Below are positions 24,903 through 33,668 of a DNA stretch of 64,000 nucleotides, in pieces. Both the position numbers and the translations under genes were made by a program. The notes beneath the pieces are model-generated. The model saw only the letters and a program-made list of their open reading frames with translations, did not search any database and was not told the DNA's origin. The DNA is taken from positions 62,001 through 126,000 of the forward strand of contig NZ_JASCQG010000008.1 in assembly GCF_030005555.1 (NCBI RefSeq). Reading direction: 5' to 3'. How positions within the stretch are numbered: position 1 is the stretch's first letter; the number at the start of each line of letters is the position of its first letter. Origin of the DNA: Empedobacter sedimenti (GTDB lineage: Bacteria; Bacteroidota; Bacteroidia; Flavobacteriales; Weeksellaceae).

Positions 24903-26777
24903 ATGAAATTAAAAACAATCTTCTCGATTCTTTTATTTACATTTTCGATAATGATGTTTGCTCAAAAACATAAATCTTTCGAAATTAAAAATGGAGAATT
25001 TTACTACAACAGCAAAGCAATTCAAATTCATTCCGGAGAAATGCACTACCCTCGCATTCCACATGAATATTGGCGTCATCGTTTCAAAATGATGAAAGCA
25101 ATGGGATTGAATGCCGTGACAACTTATGTATTTTGGAATTATCATGAGATTGCTCCCGGAAAATGGGATTGGACAGGTAATCGCAATCTAAAAGAATTCA
25201 TCAAAGAAGCTGATGAAGAAGGATTATTAGTCATATTACGTCCAGGTCCTTATGTTTGTGCCGAATGGGAATTTGGTGGATATCCTTGGTGGTTACAAAA
25301 TATAAATGGACTTAAAATCAGAGAGGATAATGATTTATTCTTAGCTGAAAATAAAAAGTATTTAACTGAATTATACAACCAAGTCAAAGATTTACAAATC
25401 ACAAAAGGAGGTCCAGTTATTATGATACAAGGCGAAAATGAATTTGGATCATTTGTGGCTCAACGCAAAGATATTTCGCTAGAAAGTCATCGTTCTTATA
25501 ATGCTAAAGTTATCAAACAACTAAAAGATGTAGGATTTAATGTTCCTATGTTTACTTCTGATGGTTCTTGGTTATTCGAAGGTGGAAGCGTAATTGGTGC
25601 ATTACCAACTGCAAATGGAGAAAATGATATCGAAAATTTAAAGAAAGTTGTCAATCAATATAATAATGGTGTAGGTCCGTATATGGTTGCAGAATTTTAT
25701 CCGGGTTGGTTAGGACATTGGGCAGAAAAATTTCCGCGTATTAACGCTGGAAAAATTGCTCGTCAAACAGAAAAATATATTCAGAATAAAGTTTCTTTCA
25801 ATTTTTATATGGTTCATGGCGGAACAAATTTTGGTTATACAAATGGCGCAAATTACGATAAGAACCATGATATACAACCTGATTTAACTTCTTACGATTA
25901 TGACGCTCCAATTACAGAAGCTGGTTGGGTAACACCTAAATTTGATTCGATCAGAAACGTTTTGGCAAAATATTCAAAAGAAAAATTACCAGAAGTTCCA
26001 AAGCCAATTGATGTAATCGAAATTAAAAACATAACATTAACTTCTGTTTATAATGTATTTGATTATGCTGAAACGCAAGAAAAAGTTTCTGGCGATCAAC
26101 CAAAAACTTTTGAGCAATTAAATCAAGGTCATGGATATGTTTTGTATAGACGTCATTTCAATCAACCTATTTCAGGAACTTTAGATTTGAATGGATTACG
26201 TGATTACGCAACAGTTTATATCGATGGAGAAAAAATTGGTGAATTGAATCGTTATTATAAAAATTATACAATGCAAATTGATATTCCTTTCAATTCTACT
26301 TTAGAAATTTTGGTTGAAAACTGGGGTCGAATTAACTATGGTTCACAAATCAATGAAAACACGAAAGGAATTATTTCTCCTTTAAAAATAAATGGTAATG
26401 ATATTTCTGGTGATTGGGAGATGATCAAATTACCTTTCAATGATAATTTTGCTAGCTCAATGAAATCTAAAGCAGTTTCTTCTGCAAGCATCAATCAACT
26501 AAAGAATGTTCCGACTATTTATAAAGGTGAATTTACGCTAAACACTGTTGGAGATACTTTTCTTGATATGCAAAATTGGGGAAAAGGAATTGTTTTCATT
26601 AACGGACGAAACCTTGGTCGTTACTGGAAAGTTGGACCACAACAAACCTTATATTTACCTGGAGCTTGGTTGAAAAAAGGAAAAAATGAAATCATTATCC
26701 TTGATCAATTAAATGAAACTGTTCAAAAATCAATTTCATCTGTAAAAACTCCAATTTTAGATCAAATAAAAAAATAA
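24903..26777 (+). CDS. Glycoside hydrolase family 35 beta-galactosidase, exported
   Basis: A 624-residue enzyme with a signal peptide (MKLKTIFSILLFTFSIMMFAQ), so periplasmic or surface. The (beta/alpha)8 catalytic domain shows the GH35 hallmarks IHSGEMHYPRIP, FWNYHEIAPGKWDW and RPGPYVCAEWEFGG, the acid/base site GENEFGSF (Glu 180) and the nucleophile site VAEFYPGW (Glu 264). Jelly-roll domains follow, ending with GKGIVFINGRNLGRYWKVGP. It should release terminal beta-galactose from glycans. No sus or other polysaccharide-utilisation genes flank it, so it is a stand-alone enzyme here. Confidence 0.95.
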   Translation: MKLKTIFSILLFTFSIMMFAQKHKSFEIKNGEFYYNSKAIQIHSGEMHYPRIPHEYWRHRFKMMKAMGLNAVTTYVFWNYHEIAPGKWDWTGNRNLKEFIKEADEEGLLVILRPGPYVCAEWEFGGYPWWLQNINGLKIREDNDLFLAENKKYLTELYNQVKDLQITKGGPVIMIQGENEFGSFVAQRKDISLESHRSYNAKVIKQLKDVGFNVPMFTSDGSWLFEGGSVIGALPTANGENDIENLKKVVNQYNNGVGPYMVAEFYPGWLGHWAEKFPRINAGKIARQTEKYIQNKVSFNFYMVHGGTNFGYTNGANYDKNHDIQPDLTSYDYDAPITEAGWVTPKFDSIRNVLAKYSKEKLPEVPKPIDVIEIKNITLTSVYNVFDYAETQEKVSGDQPKTFEQLNQGHGYVLYRRHFNQPISGTLDLNGLRDYATVYIDGEKIGELNRYYKNYTMQIDIPFNSTLEILVENWGRINYGSQINENTKGIISPLKINGNDISGDWEMIKLPFNDNFASSMKSKAVSSASINQLKNVPTIYKGEFTLNTVGDTFLDMQNWGKGIVFINGRNLGRYWKVGPQQTLYLPGAWLKKGKNEIIILDQLNETVQKSISSVKTPILDQIKK

Positions 26778-26784
26778 TCATAAT

Positions 26785-26815
26785 AAGCGCCTTGTATTAA
26801 AGGCGCTTTTTTTAT
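26785..26815 (+). terminator. Intrinsic terminator
   Basis: AAGCGCCTT/AAGGCGCTT stem, 6-base loop, T-run; ends the GH35 gene. Confidence 0.9.
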
Positions 26816-26860
26816 TTTTATACTTCTCAATTAAATTCATCTATTTTAATAAATTTTATT

Positions 26861-27769
26861 TTGAAAGACATCAAATTACTGATCGCCGTTTGCATTGTAG
26901 CAATTGTATGGGGAACAACTTTCCTCGGAATTCGCGTGGCTGTAGAAACCATTCCTGGTTGGTTTGTAGCAGGAATTCGTCAATTTTTGGCAGGTATAAT
27001 TATGCTAATTATTTTACTTTCAAAAAAAGAATTAAAATGGATTGGCTGGAAAAACTTATCTTATCAACTTATCTTCGCTTCATTAATGCTGATAATGGCA
27101 AATGGATTAACTACTGTTGCAGAAGAAAGTTTATCAAGTAGTTTAGCCGCATTAATAAGTGCTACATCTCCAATTTTAGTTTTTTTAGGAAGTATACTTA
27201 TTGGTTTACAAAAATTTAGTTTCAGAGGATTAATTGGTGTTTTGATGTGTTTTTGTGGCGTTTTATTTATTTTTTGGGACGGATTACAAGAATTAGCAAA
27301 TCCAACTTACAGAACTGGTATTATTCTACTTTTTTGTGCAATTACGGGTTGGGCATCTGGAACAATTTTTACTAAAAAAATGAATATTCAATCCAAAAAT
27401 ATTTCCTTGAATTTATTTTATCAATTTATGTTTGCCGGAATTGTTCAAATTATTTTTGCTTTCATCTTTAGTGAAAACTATAATTTCGGTAATTGGAGTG
27501 CTAAAAGTATTTCTGCAATGCTTTATTTAGCTGTTTTTGGATCGGTCATTACTTTTTTCTCGTTTCATTACGCGTTAACTAAAATTTCTCCAATACAAGT
27601 TTCTATCCTATCATATTTCAATACAATTATCGCAATTATTTTGGGGTGGTTAGTACTTGATGAACAAATTTCTTCCAAGTTTATTATTGCTGCAATTTTG
27701 ATTATCTGTGGAGTTTTTATCACCAATTATAAACCTGAAATGTTTCAACGAAAAATTAAAAATAATTGA
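26861..27769 (+). CDS. DMT superfamily transporter (EamA)
   Basis: A 302-residue inner-membrane protein of about ten transmembrane helices in two EamA repeats (roughly 5-140 and 150-290). Motifs seen are VWGTTFLGIR in helix 1 and TSPILVFLGSIL in helix 4, with the mirrored IQVSILSYFNTIIAIILGWL in the second half. The family exports metabolites or amino acids; the substrate is unknown. The start is a TTG at 26861, with no earlier or nearby ATG that keeps helix 1. It is preceded by the GH35 terminator and probably has its own promoter. Confidence 0.9.
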   Translation: MKDIKLLIAVCIVAIVWGTTFLGIRVAVETIPGWFVAGIRQFLAGIIMLIILLSKKELKWIGWKNLSYQLIFASLMLIMANGLTTVAEESLSSSLAALISATSPILVFLGSILIGLQKFSFRGLIGVLMCFCGVLFIFWDGLQELANPTYRTGIILLFCAITGWASGTIFTKKMNIQSKNISLNLFYQFMFAGIVQIIFAFIFSENYNFGNWSAKSISAMLYLAVFGSVITFFSFHYALTKISPIQVSILSYFNTIIAIILGWLVLDEQISSKFIIAAILIICGVFITNYKPEMFQRKIKNN

Positions 27770-27829
27770 TGTAAGATTTGTAAATCAGTTTATTTTACAT
27801 ATTTTTAACAAAATTTAACAACCTAAATT

Positions 27830-28282
27830 ATGATCGACTGGTACAAAAAAGTAGTTTTCGAAAACTACGCCAACTTTACAGGAAGAGCTCGCAGAAGTGA
27901 GTATTGGTACTATACATTATGTAATATATTAATACAAGGATTACTTTATGTTTTATTTATTATTACAGCTGGTTTGTTTGCTAATACTGATGCAGCAGAT
28001 AATACAATAGGACTTGGTGTTGGAATATTTATGACAATTCTTGGTTTATATTCACTAGGAGTTTTCCTCCCAAGTTTAGCAGTCACTGTAAGGCGCCTGC
28101 ATGACACAGGTAAAAGTGGCTGGATGTTACTCCTTTATTTTATCCCTTTGATAGGCCCTATTCTAATTATTATTTGGCTTGCTACAGAAGGCATGCCTGG
28201 CTCTAACAATTGGGGTCCAAATCCAAAGCAAATTAATGATTCAATAAACGAAATTGGAACAACTGGAATCGAAAGATATTAA
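27830..28282 (+). CDS. DUF805 membrane protein
   Basis: A 150-residue inner-membrane protein with four hydrophobic helices. The family signature is clear: WYKKVVFENYANFTGRARRS at the start, the RRLHDTGKSGWMLLLYFIP loop, and GSNNWGPNP near the end. DUF805 proteins are widespread and of unknown function. It lies 60 bp after the transporter gene and ends at a bidirectional terminator. Confidence 0.93.
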   Translation: MIDWYKKVVFENYANFTGRARRSEYWYYTLCNILIQGLLYVLFIITAGLFANTDAADNTIGLGVGIFMTILGLYSLGVFLPSLAVTVRRLHDTGKSGWMLLLYFIPLIGPILIIIWLATEGMPGSNNWGPNPKQINDSINEIGTTGIERY

Positions 28283-28287
28283 ATAGG

Positions 28288-28313
28288 AAAAGCGAGATTA
28301 ATTCTCGCTTTTT
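28288..28313 (+). terminator. Bidirectional intrinsic terminator
   Basis: AAAAGCGAGA/TCTCGCTTTT perfect 10-bp stem with loop TTAAT. It overlaps the stop region of the convergent gene at 28298. Confidence 0.85.
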
Positions 28314-28834
28314 AACTGAATTAACTTAATCCACTGTTTCAAATTATATCTCCTAAAAATCCCAAAATAACGTAGATTATAAGAACTGACCCATATCGAA
28401 TTATCTTCACAATAAATCACAACAGTTTCAACATGATCTCTTTTTCGGTAATTGTATTTATAAAAAATATTTCGTTCCGAATATTCAAAAAGAAACAAAC
28501 CTTCTTCGTCCAATGATTGTGTAAAATTTGGTTGACGTTTTGCTAATTCTTTAATTAAATTTACATTTTCAGTTAACGATTTTGATGTTTTAATTTCTAC
28601 AAAAAATCGATCTTTAATTGCAACTACAATTTTAATCAGATAAAAAATAATTAAACCAATAAAAAGATAATTTAGTCTTTCATTTAAGGGAACAATAATA
28701 AAAGCAATAACGATAAAAAATAACATTGTTCCAAAATCCAAATAATTCCAAATTTCAAAAGGAAGAAAATACCTCTCTCCAATTTTCTTTAACCTTGATT
28801 TCGTTTTTATAACCGAAACTTTAGTCTCTTCCAT
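28298..28834 (-). CDS. Membrane protein of unknown function
   Basis: A 178-residue protein. A basic N-terminal region (about 1-30) leads to two adjacent transmembrane helices (about 34-50 and 57-75) and a soluble cytoplasmic C-terminal domain of about 100 residues (SLDEEGLFLFEYSERNIFYK, then a beta-rich end with several Tyr and Arg). The plan resembles small YcxB-like membrane proteins, but the match is not strong enough to name. Convergent with DUF805 and divergent from ndk. Confidence 0.65.
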   Translation of the reverse strand: MEETKVSVIKTKSRLKKIGERYFLPFEIWNYLDFGTMLFFIVIAFIIVPLNERLNYLFIGLIIFYLIKIVVAIKDRFFVEIKTSKSLTENVNLIKELAKRQPNFTQSLDEEGLFLFEYSERNIFYKYNYRKRDHVETVVIYCEDNSIWVSSYNLRYFGIFRRYNLKQWIKLIQLKSEN

Positions 28835-29007
28835 CTTTATTTTTTTTCTTAAAAATACAAATAAACTTTATTAACAATTTAACTCAAAAAGATAAAAAAA
28901 GGTATTTTTATTAAAATAAGAATTTTTTCAATCCATATAATAATCGTTCAAATGATTTTTGTAATTTCGCAGACTCAAAGAGTAAGTATTAAATACAATT
29001 CAATAAA

Positions 29008-29424
29008 ATGGCAAACATTACATTTACAATGATTAAGCCTGATGCAGTTGCAAAAGGACACATCGGAGATATTTTAAAAGACATTACTGACGCTGGTTTC
29101 AAAATCAAAGCGGCTAAAATGACTCAATTAGCGAAACAAGATGCTGAGGCATTTTACGCTATCCACGCAGAGCGTCCTTTCTTCAAGGATTTAGTAGAAT
29201 TCATGACTTCTGGACCAATCGTTGCTGCAGTTTTAGAAAAAGACAACGCAGTTGCTGATTTCCGTACTTTAATCGGTGCTACTAATCCAGCTGAGGCTGC
29301 AGAAGGAACAATCCGTGCTAAATACGCTGAATCTATCGATGCTAACGCTGTTCACGGTTCTGATTCTGACGAAAATGCTGCTATTGAAGCTGCTTTCCAC
29401 TTTGCTGCGAAAGAAATTTTCTAG
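29008..29424 (+). CDS. ndk: Nucleoside diphosphate kinase
   Basis: A 138-residue enzyme exchanging gamma-phosphate between NTPs and NDPs. It starts [17 protein letters not shown] and has the active-site histidine in [12 protein letters not shown], which becomes phosphorylated. The length and both signatures are standard. Stand-alone with its own terminator. Confidence 0.98.
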   Translation: MANITFTMIKPDAVAKGHIGDILKDITDAGFKIKAAKMTQLAKQDAEAFYAIHAERPFFKDLVEFMTSGPIVAAVLEKDNAVADFRTLIGATNPAEAAEGTIRAKYAESIDANAVHGSDSDENAAIEAAFHFAAKEIF

Positions 29425-29450
29425 TCAAATAAGATTACAAAACATTATAC

Positions 29451-29486
29451 AAATCCTTCTGAAAATATTCGGAAGGATTTTTTTTG
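29451..29486 (+). terminator. Intrinsic terminator of ndk
   Basis: AAATCCTTC/GAAGGATTT stem with T-run. Confidence 0.88.
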
Positions 29487-29525
29487 GCTTAAAATTTACT
29501 TACCTTTAAATCAAATTCTATAAAA

Positions 29526-29984
29526 ATGAAAAAAATAATTTTAGCCACATTTGCAATCGCAGTTTTCGTTGTGTCAAGTTGTAAAAGCGAAACAGAACCT
29601 GTAAAAAATGAAGTAGAAAATGTTGAAGATTCATTGAAAGTTGAAGCAAAAACAGCCGAAAATTCTATTCAGTTTGATGGAACTTACAAAGGAATTTTGC
29701 CTTGCTACGAGGAAGATTGCAAAGAGGTTGAAATGGAAATAAAATTATTACCAAACAAAGGTTATGTTTATTCTACAAAACGTTTGGGATTAGACAAAAC
29801 AGCAATTATGACAACGGGAACTTTTCATTTTGAAAAAGATGGAAATACAATTGTTTTTCCTGAAATTGCGAACGTTCCAAATGCTTTTTTAGTAGAAGAA
29901 GGAAAAATTAGTCAATTAGATAAAAATCAAAAGAAAATTGAATCGGCTGATTCTACAAAATTTGAGTTGAAGAAAGAAAAATAG
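29526..29984 (+). CDS. NlpE-like lipoprotein
   Basis: A 152-residue lipoprotein: a signal peptide ending VVSSC (lipid-anchored Cys 19) and an acidic linker rich in Glu/Val/Lys (about 22-48). A small beta domain follows with GTYKGILPCYEEDCKEVEME. That segment matches the N-terminal domain of NlpE, including its paired cysteines, though here the spacing is C-x5-C. In enterobacteria NlpE links copper and adhesion stress to Cpx; no Cpx system is implied here, and this is a stand-alone domain. Its own terminator follows. Confidence 0.82.
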   Translation: MKKIILATFAIAVFVVSSCKSETEPVKNEVENVEDSLKVEAKTAENSIQFDGTYKGILPCYEEDCKEVEMEIKLLPNKGYVYSTKRLGLDKTAIMTTGTFHFEKDGNTIVFPEIANVPNAFLVEEGKISQLDKNQKKIESADSTKFELKKEK

Positions 29985-29986
29985 AT

Positions 29987-30014
29987 AAAAGGTTTCGTAA
30001 TGAAACCTTTTTTA
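29987..30014 (+). terminator. Intrinsic terminator
   Basis: AAAAGGTTTC/GAAACCTTTT perfect stem, loop GTAAT, T-run; ends the NlpE-like gene. Confidence 0.9.
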
Positions 30015-30048
30015 TTTATTATCGAGAATAATATACTAATTTAATAAT

Positions 30049-30069
30049 AAGCTGAAATAAATTCAGCTT
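30049..30069. repeat. REP-like palindrome
   Basis: AAGCTGAA/TTCAGCTT around ATAAA, followed by GACATTTC. It resembles the palindromes at 20356-20414 and 48403-48423 in architecture and in the adjoining TGAC/GTCA. Confidence 0.55.
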
Positions 30070-30088
30070 GACATTTCTTCAAATAATT

Positions 30089-30829
30089 CTACCTCAACTC
30101 TAATCGACAAACAAAGTTTATTTTTTCTTGATTAACAATTTTGAACTGAATTAAATTTTCCGTTTCTAATTTCTGAATTTCAATTTCGTCTTGTAAACTT
30201 AATTCTTTCAAGAAATTCATATCAATCGCTTTGATACGATGTTTCAATATAATTTCAGGATCAATAGTATTCAAGCACCAATCCAAATATTTGGTATTAT
30301 TTGCATGTTTTACGATATCCAAATCAGAAAATTGAACTTTATACTGAATAACTTCTGTTGGTTCAAAATCAATGTTCAAAATCGAATTCTCGATTTCAGT
30401 TGGTTTCAAATCTGGAAAACGTTCGATATGAGAAGAATCAAGTTGAAGAATATCAGGACGACGCTTTTCTGTATTGAAAACAGCCCACAAACTTGATGCT
30501 CCAATTAATTTCTTTCCATTTTTCTCGATTGTAAAATCACGAATAGATTTCGCTCCTTTTAACACTTCAATCCACGTTTTCGCCTCAACAAAATCTGTCC
30601 AAGAAGGTAGTTCTTCAATTTCTATTCGAAGACGATTCATCACCCAAGATTGATTAAATTCTTGTAAATCAAAAAAGCCTAAACCTCCTTTTATAGCGTG
30701 TTCCGAAGCTGTTAATTGAAAAATATTTGCCATTTCAGACAATTTCATTTTACCCGTAGGATCACATTGAGAAAAATAAATTTCCCATTTTTTTGTATAA
30801 ATTGATTTAAAATCTTCGGCTATTGGCAT
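30089..30829 (-). CDS. Acyl-ACP thioesterase family protein
   Basis: A 246-residue double hot-dog protein of the acyl-ACP thioesterase group, releasing fatty acids from acyl carrier protein. The first hot dog (about 8-130) holds FSQCDPTGKMKLSEMANIFQ and WVMNRLRIEIEELP. The second (about 150-246) holds the YKVQFSDLDIVKHANNTKYL signature with the conserved Asn and His. Length is as usual for bacterial members. It is on the same strand as ribH, 30 bp downstream of it, so possibly co-transcribed. A REP-like palindrome lies just past its stop. Confidence 0.9.
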   Translation of the reverse strand: MPIAEDFKSIYTKKWEIYFSQCDPTGKMKLSEMANIFQLTASEHAIKGGLGFFDLQEFNQSWVMNRLRIEIEELPSWTDFVEAKTWIEVLKGAKSIRDFTIEKNGKKLIGASSLWAVFNTEKRRPDILQLDSSHIERFPDLKPTEIENSILNIDFEPTEVIQYKVQFSDLDIVKHANNTKYLDWCLNTIDPEIILKHRIKAIDMNFLKELSLQDEIEIQKLETENLIQFKIVNQEKINFVCRLELR

Positions 30830-30859
30830 CGATAAAGCTTTGAATCTATTATTCTGAAA

Positions 30860-31357
30860 TTATTTACCTAATTTCTTTTTCATATCTGCCATCATAACTG
30901 CAGCTACACCAGCTTCCACACCTTTGTTTCCGTGTTTTCCACCAGAACGATCAATTGATTGTTGTTCATTCTCGTCCGTTAAAACACAAAAAATAATTGG
31001 CATATCGTGCTTGATATTCAAATCTTTTACACCTTGCGTTACACCTTGACAAACATAATCAAAATGCGCTGTTGCTCCACGAATCACACATCCAACAACG
31101 ATAATTCCGTCCAAATCGGGATGAGTTTGTGCCACTTTATCTGCTCCATAAATCAACTCGAAACTACCAGGAACTTCGTATAATGTAACATCGTCAGGAT
31201 TTGCACCCAAATCAATCAATGTGTCTTTTGCTCCATCACGCAAGTTGAATGTAATATGATTATTCCATTCAGATGTAATGATTGCAAATTTAGAACCCGC
31301 TACATTTGGTAATTCTGCTTTATTATATTGAGATAAATTTTTATTTTCTGTTGCCAT
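30860..31357 (-). CDS. ribH: 6,7-dimethyl-8-ribityllumazine synthase
   Basis: A 165-residue enzyme condensing the ribityl-amino-uracil with dihydroxybutanone phosphate in riboflavin synthesis. Visible signatures are FAIITSEWNNHIT, EVPGSFEL, VVGCVIRGATAHFDYVC (catalytic His in the AHFDYV loop) and PIIFCVLTDENEQQSIDRSG. The length fits icosahedral or pentameric forms. Other rib genes are elsewhere. It follows a TPR protein gene, but a strong terminator lies between. Confidence 0.97.
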   Translation of the reverse strand: MATENKNLSQYNKAELPNVAGSKFAIITSEWNNHITFNLRDGAKDTLIDLGANPDDVTLYEVPGSFELIYGADKVAQTHPDLDGIIVVGCVIRGATAHFDYVCQGVTQGVKDLNIKHDMPIIFCVLTDENEQQSIDRSGGKHGNKGVEAGVAAVMMADMKKKLGK

Positions 31358-31421
31358 TTTGTTTAAAATTTGAATGGTAAAATTACAAAAATGATTTAGG
31401 ATAAACTTTGATTTGAATCAA

Positions 31422-31450
31422 TAAAAAAAGCCGAACAACTTGTTCGGCTT
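31422..31450 (-). terminator. Intrinsic terminator after the TPR protein gene
   Basis: Minus-strand AAGCCGAACAA/TTGTTCGGCTT perfect stem followed by T-run, 21 bp past the stop at 31472. Confidence 0.9.
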
Positions 31451-31471
31451 GTAATTATCTTTTGAAATGAA

Positions 31472-32179
31472 TTATTTCGCTGTTTCTGAAGCGTATTTTA
31501 AACGCTCAATAAACTTCGCAGTTTCACCATTGTTTGCATTTGGATATTTATCCTCTAAAGCTTGAAAATATTTTAAAGCATCAGCATTTTTACCTAACTC
31601 CATTGCAATTTCACCTGCTTTTGTGTAGTAAGTTGATTGTAAAGTTTCAACTTCTGTTGCTTCGGCAGCTTTTACATAGTAAGGCAAACCTTCTTCCATT
31701 TTGTTAGAAGCAACTAATGCATTTCCTAACATACCGTATTTCTGCGCTAACATTACGTTATCATCTGTATCAAAATCTTCTAATAATTTTACAGCAGATG
31801 CGTAATCTCCTAATTTATAATAAGAACTTGCCGCTTTAAAACGTGCTAAATTACCAGCATCAGTATTTCCGTATTCGTCAACAATTTGTTGTAAACCTTG
31901 AAAACTTCCTGCACTACCATTAAGAGCGACGTTAATAGAATCTTGATCGAAAAGACGTTCTGCTTGAACCATTTCTTTAAAAGCGTCTTCAGACTTAGGT
32001 TCTACGACTAGTTTTAAGTAAGCAAAATAACCTAAAACAGCTACAATAATTACTCCTAAACCAATACCAATTGCTTTAGCATATTTTTCAACAAAAAACT
32101 CTACGTTGAAAGCTGTTTTATCTAATTTTTCTACGAATTGCTCTGTAGCGAATTCTTCTTTTTTATTATTTTTTGCCAT
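31472..32179 (-). CDS. Membrane-anchored tetratricopeptide repeat protein
   Basis: A 235-residue protein: a charged N-terminus, one transmembrane helix (about 35-57) and TPR-like helical repeats to the end (ARFKAASSYYKLGDYASAVK, AQKYGMLGNALVASNK, TYYTKAGEIAMELGKNADAL). The layout recalls YfgM-type inner-membrane TPR proteins that assist periplasmic folding. The partner is unknown. It has a good promoter (32200-32230) and a terminator, so it is a single-gene unit between ribH and an outer-membrane barrel gene. Confidence 0.88.
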   Translation of the reverse strand: MAKNNKKEEFATEQFVEKLDKTAFNVEFFVEKYAKAIGIGLGVIIVAVLGYFAYLKLVVEPKSEDAFKEMVQAERLFDQDSINVALNGSAGSFQGLQQIVDEYGNTDAGNLARFKAASSYYKLGDYASAVKLLEDFDTDDNVMLAQKYGMLGNALVASNKMEEGLPYYVKAAEATEVETLQSTYYTKAGEIAMELGKNADALKYFQALEDKYPNANNGETAKFIERLKYASETAK

Positions 32180-32199
32180 TTTAATAATTTACGAGGTTG

Positions 32200-32230
32200 C
32201 AAAAATACAATTTGGAACAAATATATCCAA
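32200..32230 (-). promoter_or_regulatory. Promoter of the TPR protein gene
   Basis: On the minus strand TTG (32228-32230) is followed by 20 bases and TATTTTTG (32200-32207), matching the Bacteroidetes promoter form TTG-N19-21-TAnnTTTG. It lies 20 bp before the ATG at 32179. Confidence 0.7.
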
Positions 32231-32253
32231 TAAATTTATTTACAAACAACCTT

Positions 32254-32877
32254 TTAGAATAAATATGCCACTGTTAAGTTTAACATTTGTGGACGATTTT
32301 CTGTTCTATATTGTCCATTGTTTCCGTTTAAAATATCAGATCCAACTTTTCCTAAACCAAATTCGTAACGTAAATCGAATAATAATTTAGATACTTCTAC
32401 ACCTGCTCCAATTTGCATTCCAACATTGAATTCGTCTTGTTTTGCAGTTGTAAAATCTTTTACAGATAGTTTGTCATCAAAATAATAAGAGAAAACTGGA
32501 CCAGCTTGAATATGTCCAATTCCTAAAAATCTTTTTCCAACATTTACAGGAATATCTAAACGTTTTTTAGTTACGCCTACATTTGTTTCGATACTATTTG
32601 TATCATTTCCTCCTGGAATAGTATACTCATTTTTGAATTGCGTGTACAATAACTCTGGCTGAATGTAGATACCTGCTAAAGAAATACGAGCTAAAGCACC
32701 AGCTTGAAATCCAGCAGAAGCTTTTCCATCTTTCTTGAAAATATTTCCAGCATCTTGCCAAACTTTTCCTTTATCTGTATTGAAAACAGCTCCACCTTTT
32801 ATACCAAAGTTGATGTTTTGTGCCATTGCAGCGTTCGCGGTCAAGCCAACAAATGCAGCTAAAATTAATTTTTTCAT
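32254..32877 (-). CDS. Outer-membrane beta-barrel protein, porin family
   Basis: A 207-residue exported protein (signal peptide MKKLILAAFVGLTANAAMAQ). The mature part alternates hydrophobic and polar residues as in an eight-stranded barrel: NINFGIKGGAVFN, ASAGFQAGALARISL, IYIQPELLYTQF, and an end with TVAYLF, whose final Phe suits BAM insertion. This is the small OMP family common in Bacteroidetes. It lies 20 bp after the MlaF-type gene on the same strand and may be co-transcribed with that lipid transporter. Confidence 0.88.
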   Translation of the reverse strand: MKKLILAAFVGLTANAAMAQNINFGIKGGAVFNTDKGKVWQDAGNIFKKDGKASAGFQAGALARISLAGIYIQPELLYTQFKNEYTIPGGNDTNSIETNVGVTKKRLDIPVNVGKRFLGIGHIQAGPVFSYYFDDKLSVKDFTTAKQDEFNVGMQIGAGVEVSKLLFDLRYEFGLGKVGSDILNGNNGQYRTENRPQMLNLTVAYLF

Positions 32878-32897
32878 GAATTTTTATTTTTATTGAT

Positions 32898-33668
32898 TTA
32901 TTGCTGTTCTTTTAATAATGCTTCTCTCAATTTCTTGAAAAGATTAGACGAATATACGAAATCGATTACATTTGGGTTATTTGCTACCAAGATCTCCTCT
33001 TTTGTTCCCTCCCATTCTAAGAAACCATTTTTTAGAAAAACAATATGATCACCGATTTCCATCACCGAGTTCATATCATGTGTATTGACAACCGTAGTAG
33101 TGTTATACTCTTTCGTAATATCGTAGATTAACTGGTCAATAACCAATGCTGTTTTCGGGTCTAATCCTGAATTTGGCTCATCGGCAAACAAATATTTTGG
33201 ATTATTTACAATAGCACGAGCAATTGCAACACGTTTTTGCATTCCTCCAGAAATTTCAGCAGGATATTTTTTTAGCGCAGTTCTAGCAATCTCAACGCGA
33301 TCTAACACTTCGCGTGCTCTTTTCTCGATTTCTGCTTTTGACATATCCGAAAACATTTCTAATGGAAATTTTACGTTCTCTAGAATATTCATTGTATCAT
33401 ATAAAGCTGAACCTTGGAAAACTACTCCAATCTCTGAACGCAAACGCTGTTTTTCTTTATAATCAAATTCAATCATATTATCGCCTTCGTACAAAATTTG
33501 TCCCGAAGTTGGCGTTAATAATCCAATCAAATTTTTCAGGAAAACTGTTTTTCCTGATCCACTTTGACCAATGATTAAACTTACTTTTCCTTTTTCGAAT
33601 GTTACCGAAAATCCTTTTAGGACTTCTACTTCATCAAATGATTTTCTGATTTCTTTTACCTCAATCAT
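32898..33668 (-). CDS. ABC transporter ATP-binding protein, MlaF type
   Basis: A 256-residue ATPase pairing with the permease directly upstream. Walker A is GQSGSGKTVF, the signature motif ISGGMQKRVAIARA, Walker B YLFADEPNSGLDP, and the switch region VVNTHDMNSV. The DEPNSGLDP form and sequence around it are typical of MlaF/TTG2A proteins, which move phospholipids between membranes. The ATG at 33668 overlaps the permease stop by one base (TAATG); a longer reading upstream would run into the permease gene and is not credible. The MlaD-type partner is not here. Confidence 0.95.
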   Translation of the reverse strand: MIEVKEIRKSFDEVEVLKGFSVTFEKGKVSLIIGQSGSGKTVFLKNLIGLLTPTSGQILYEGDNMIEFDYKEKQRLRSEIGVVFQGSALYDTMNILENVKFPLEMFSDMSKAEIEKRAREVLDRVEIARTALKKYPAEISGGMQKRVAIARAIVNNPKYLFADEPNSGLDPKTALVIDQLIYDITKEYNTTTVVNTHDMNSVMEIGDHIVFLKNGFLEWEGTKEEILVANNPNVIDFVYSSNLFKKLREALLKEQQ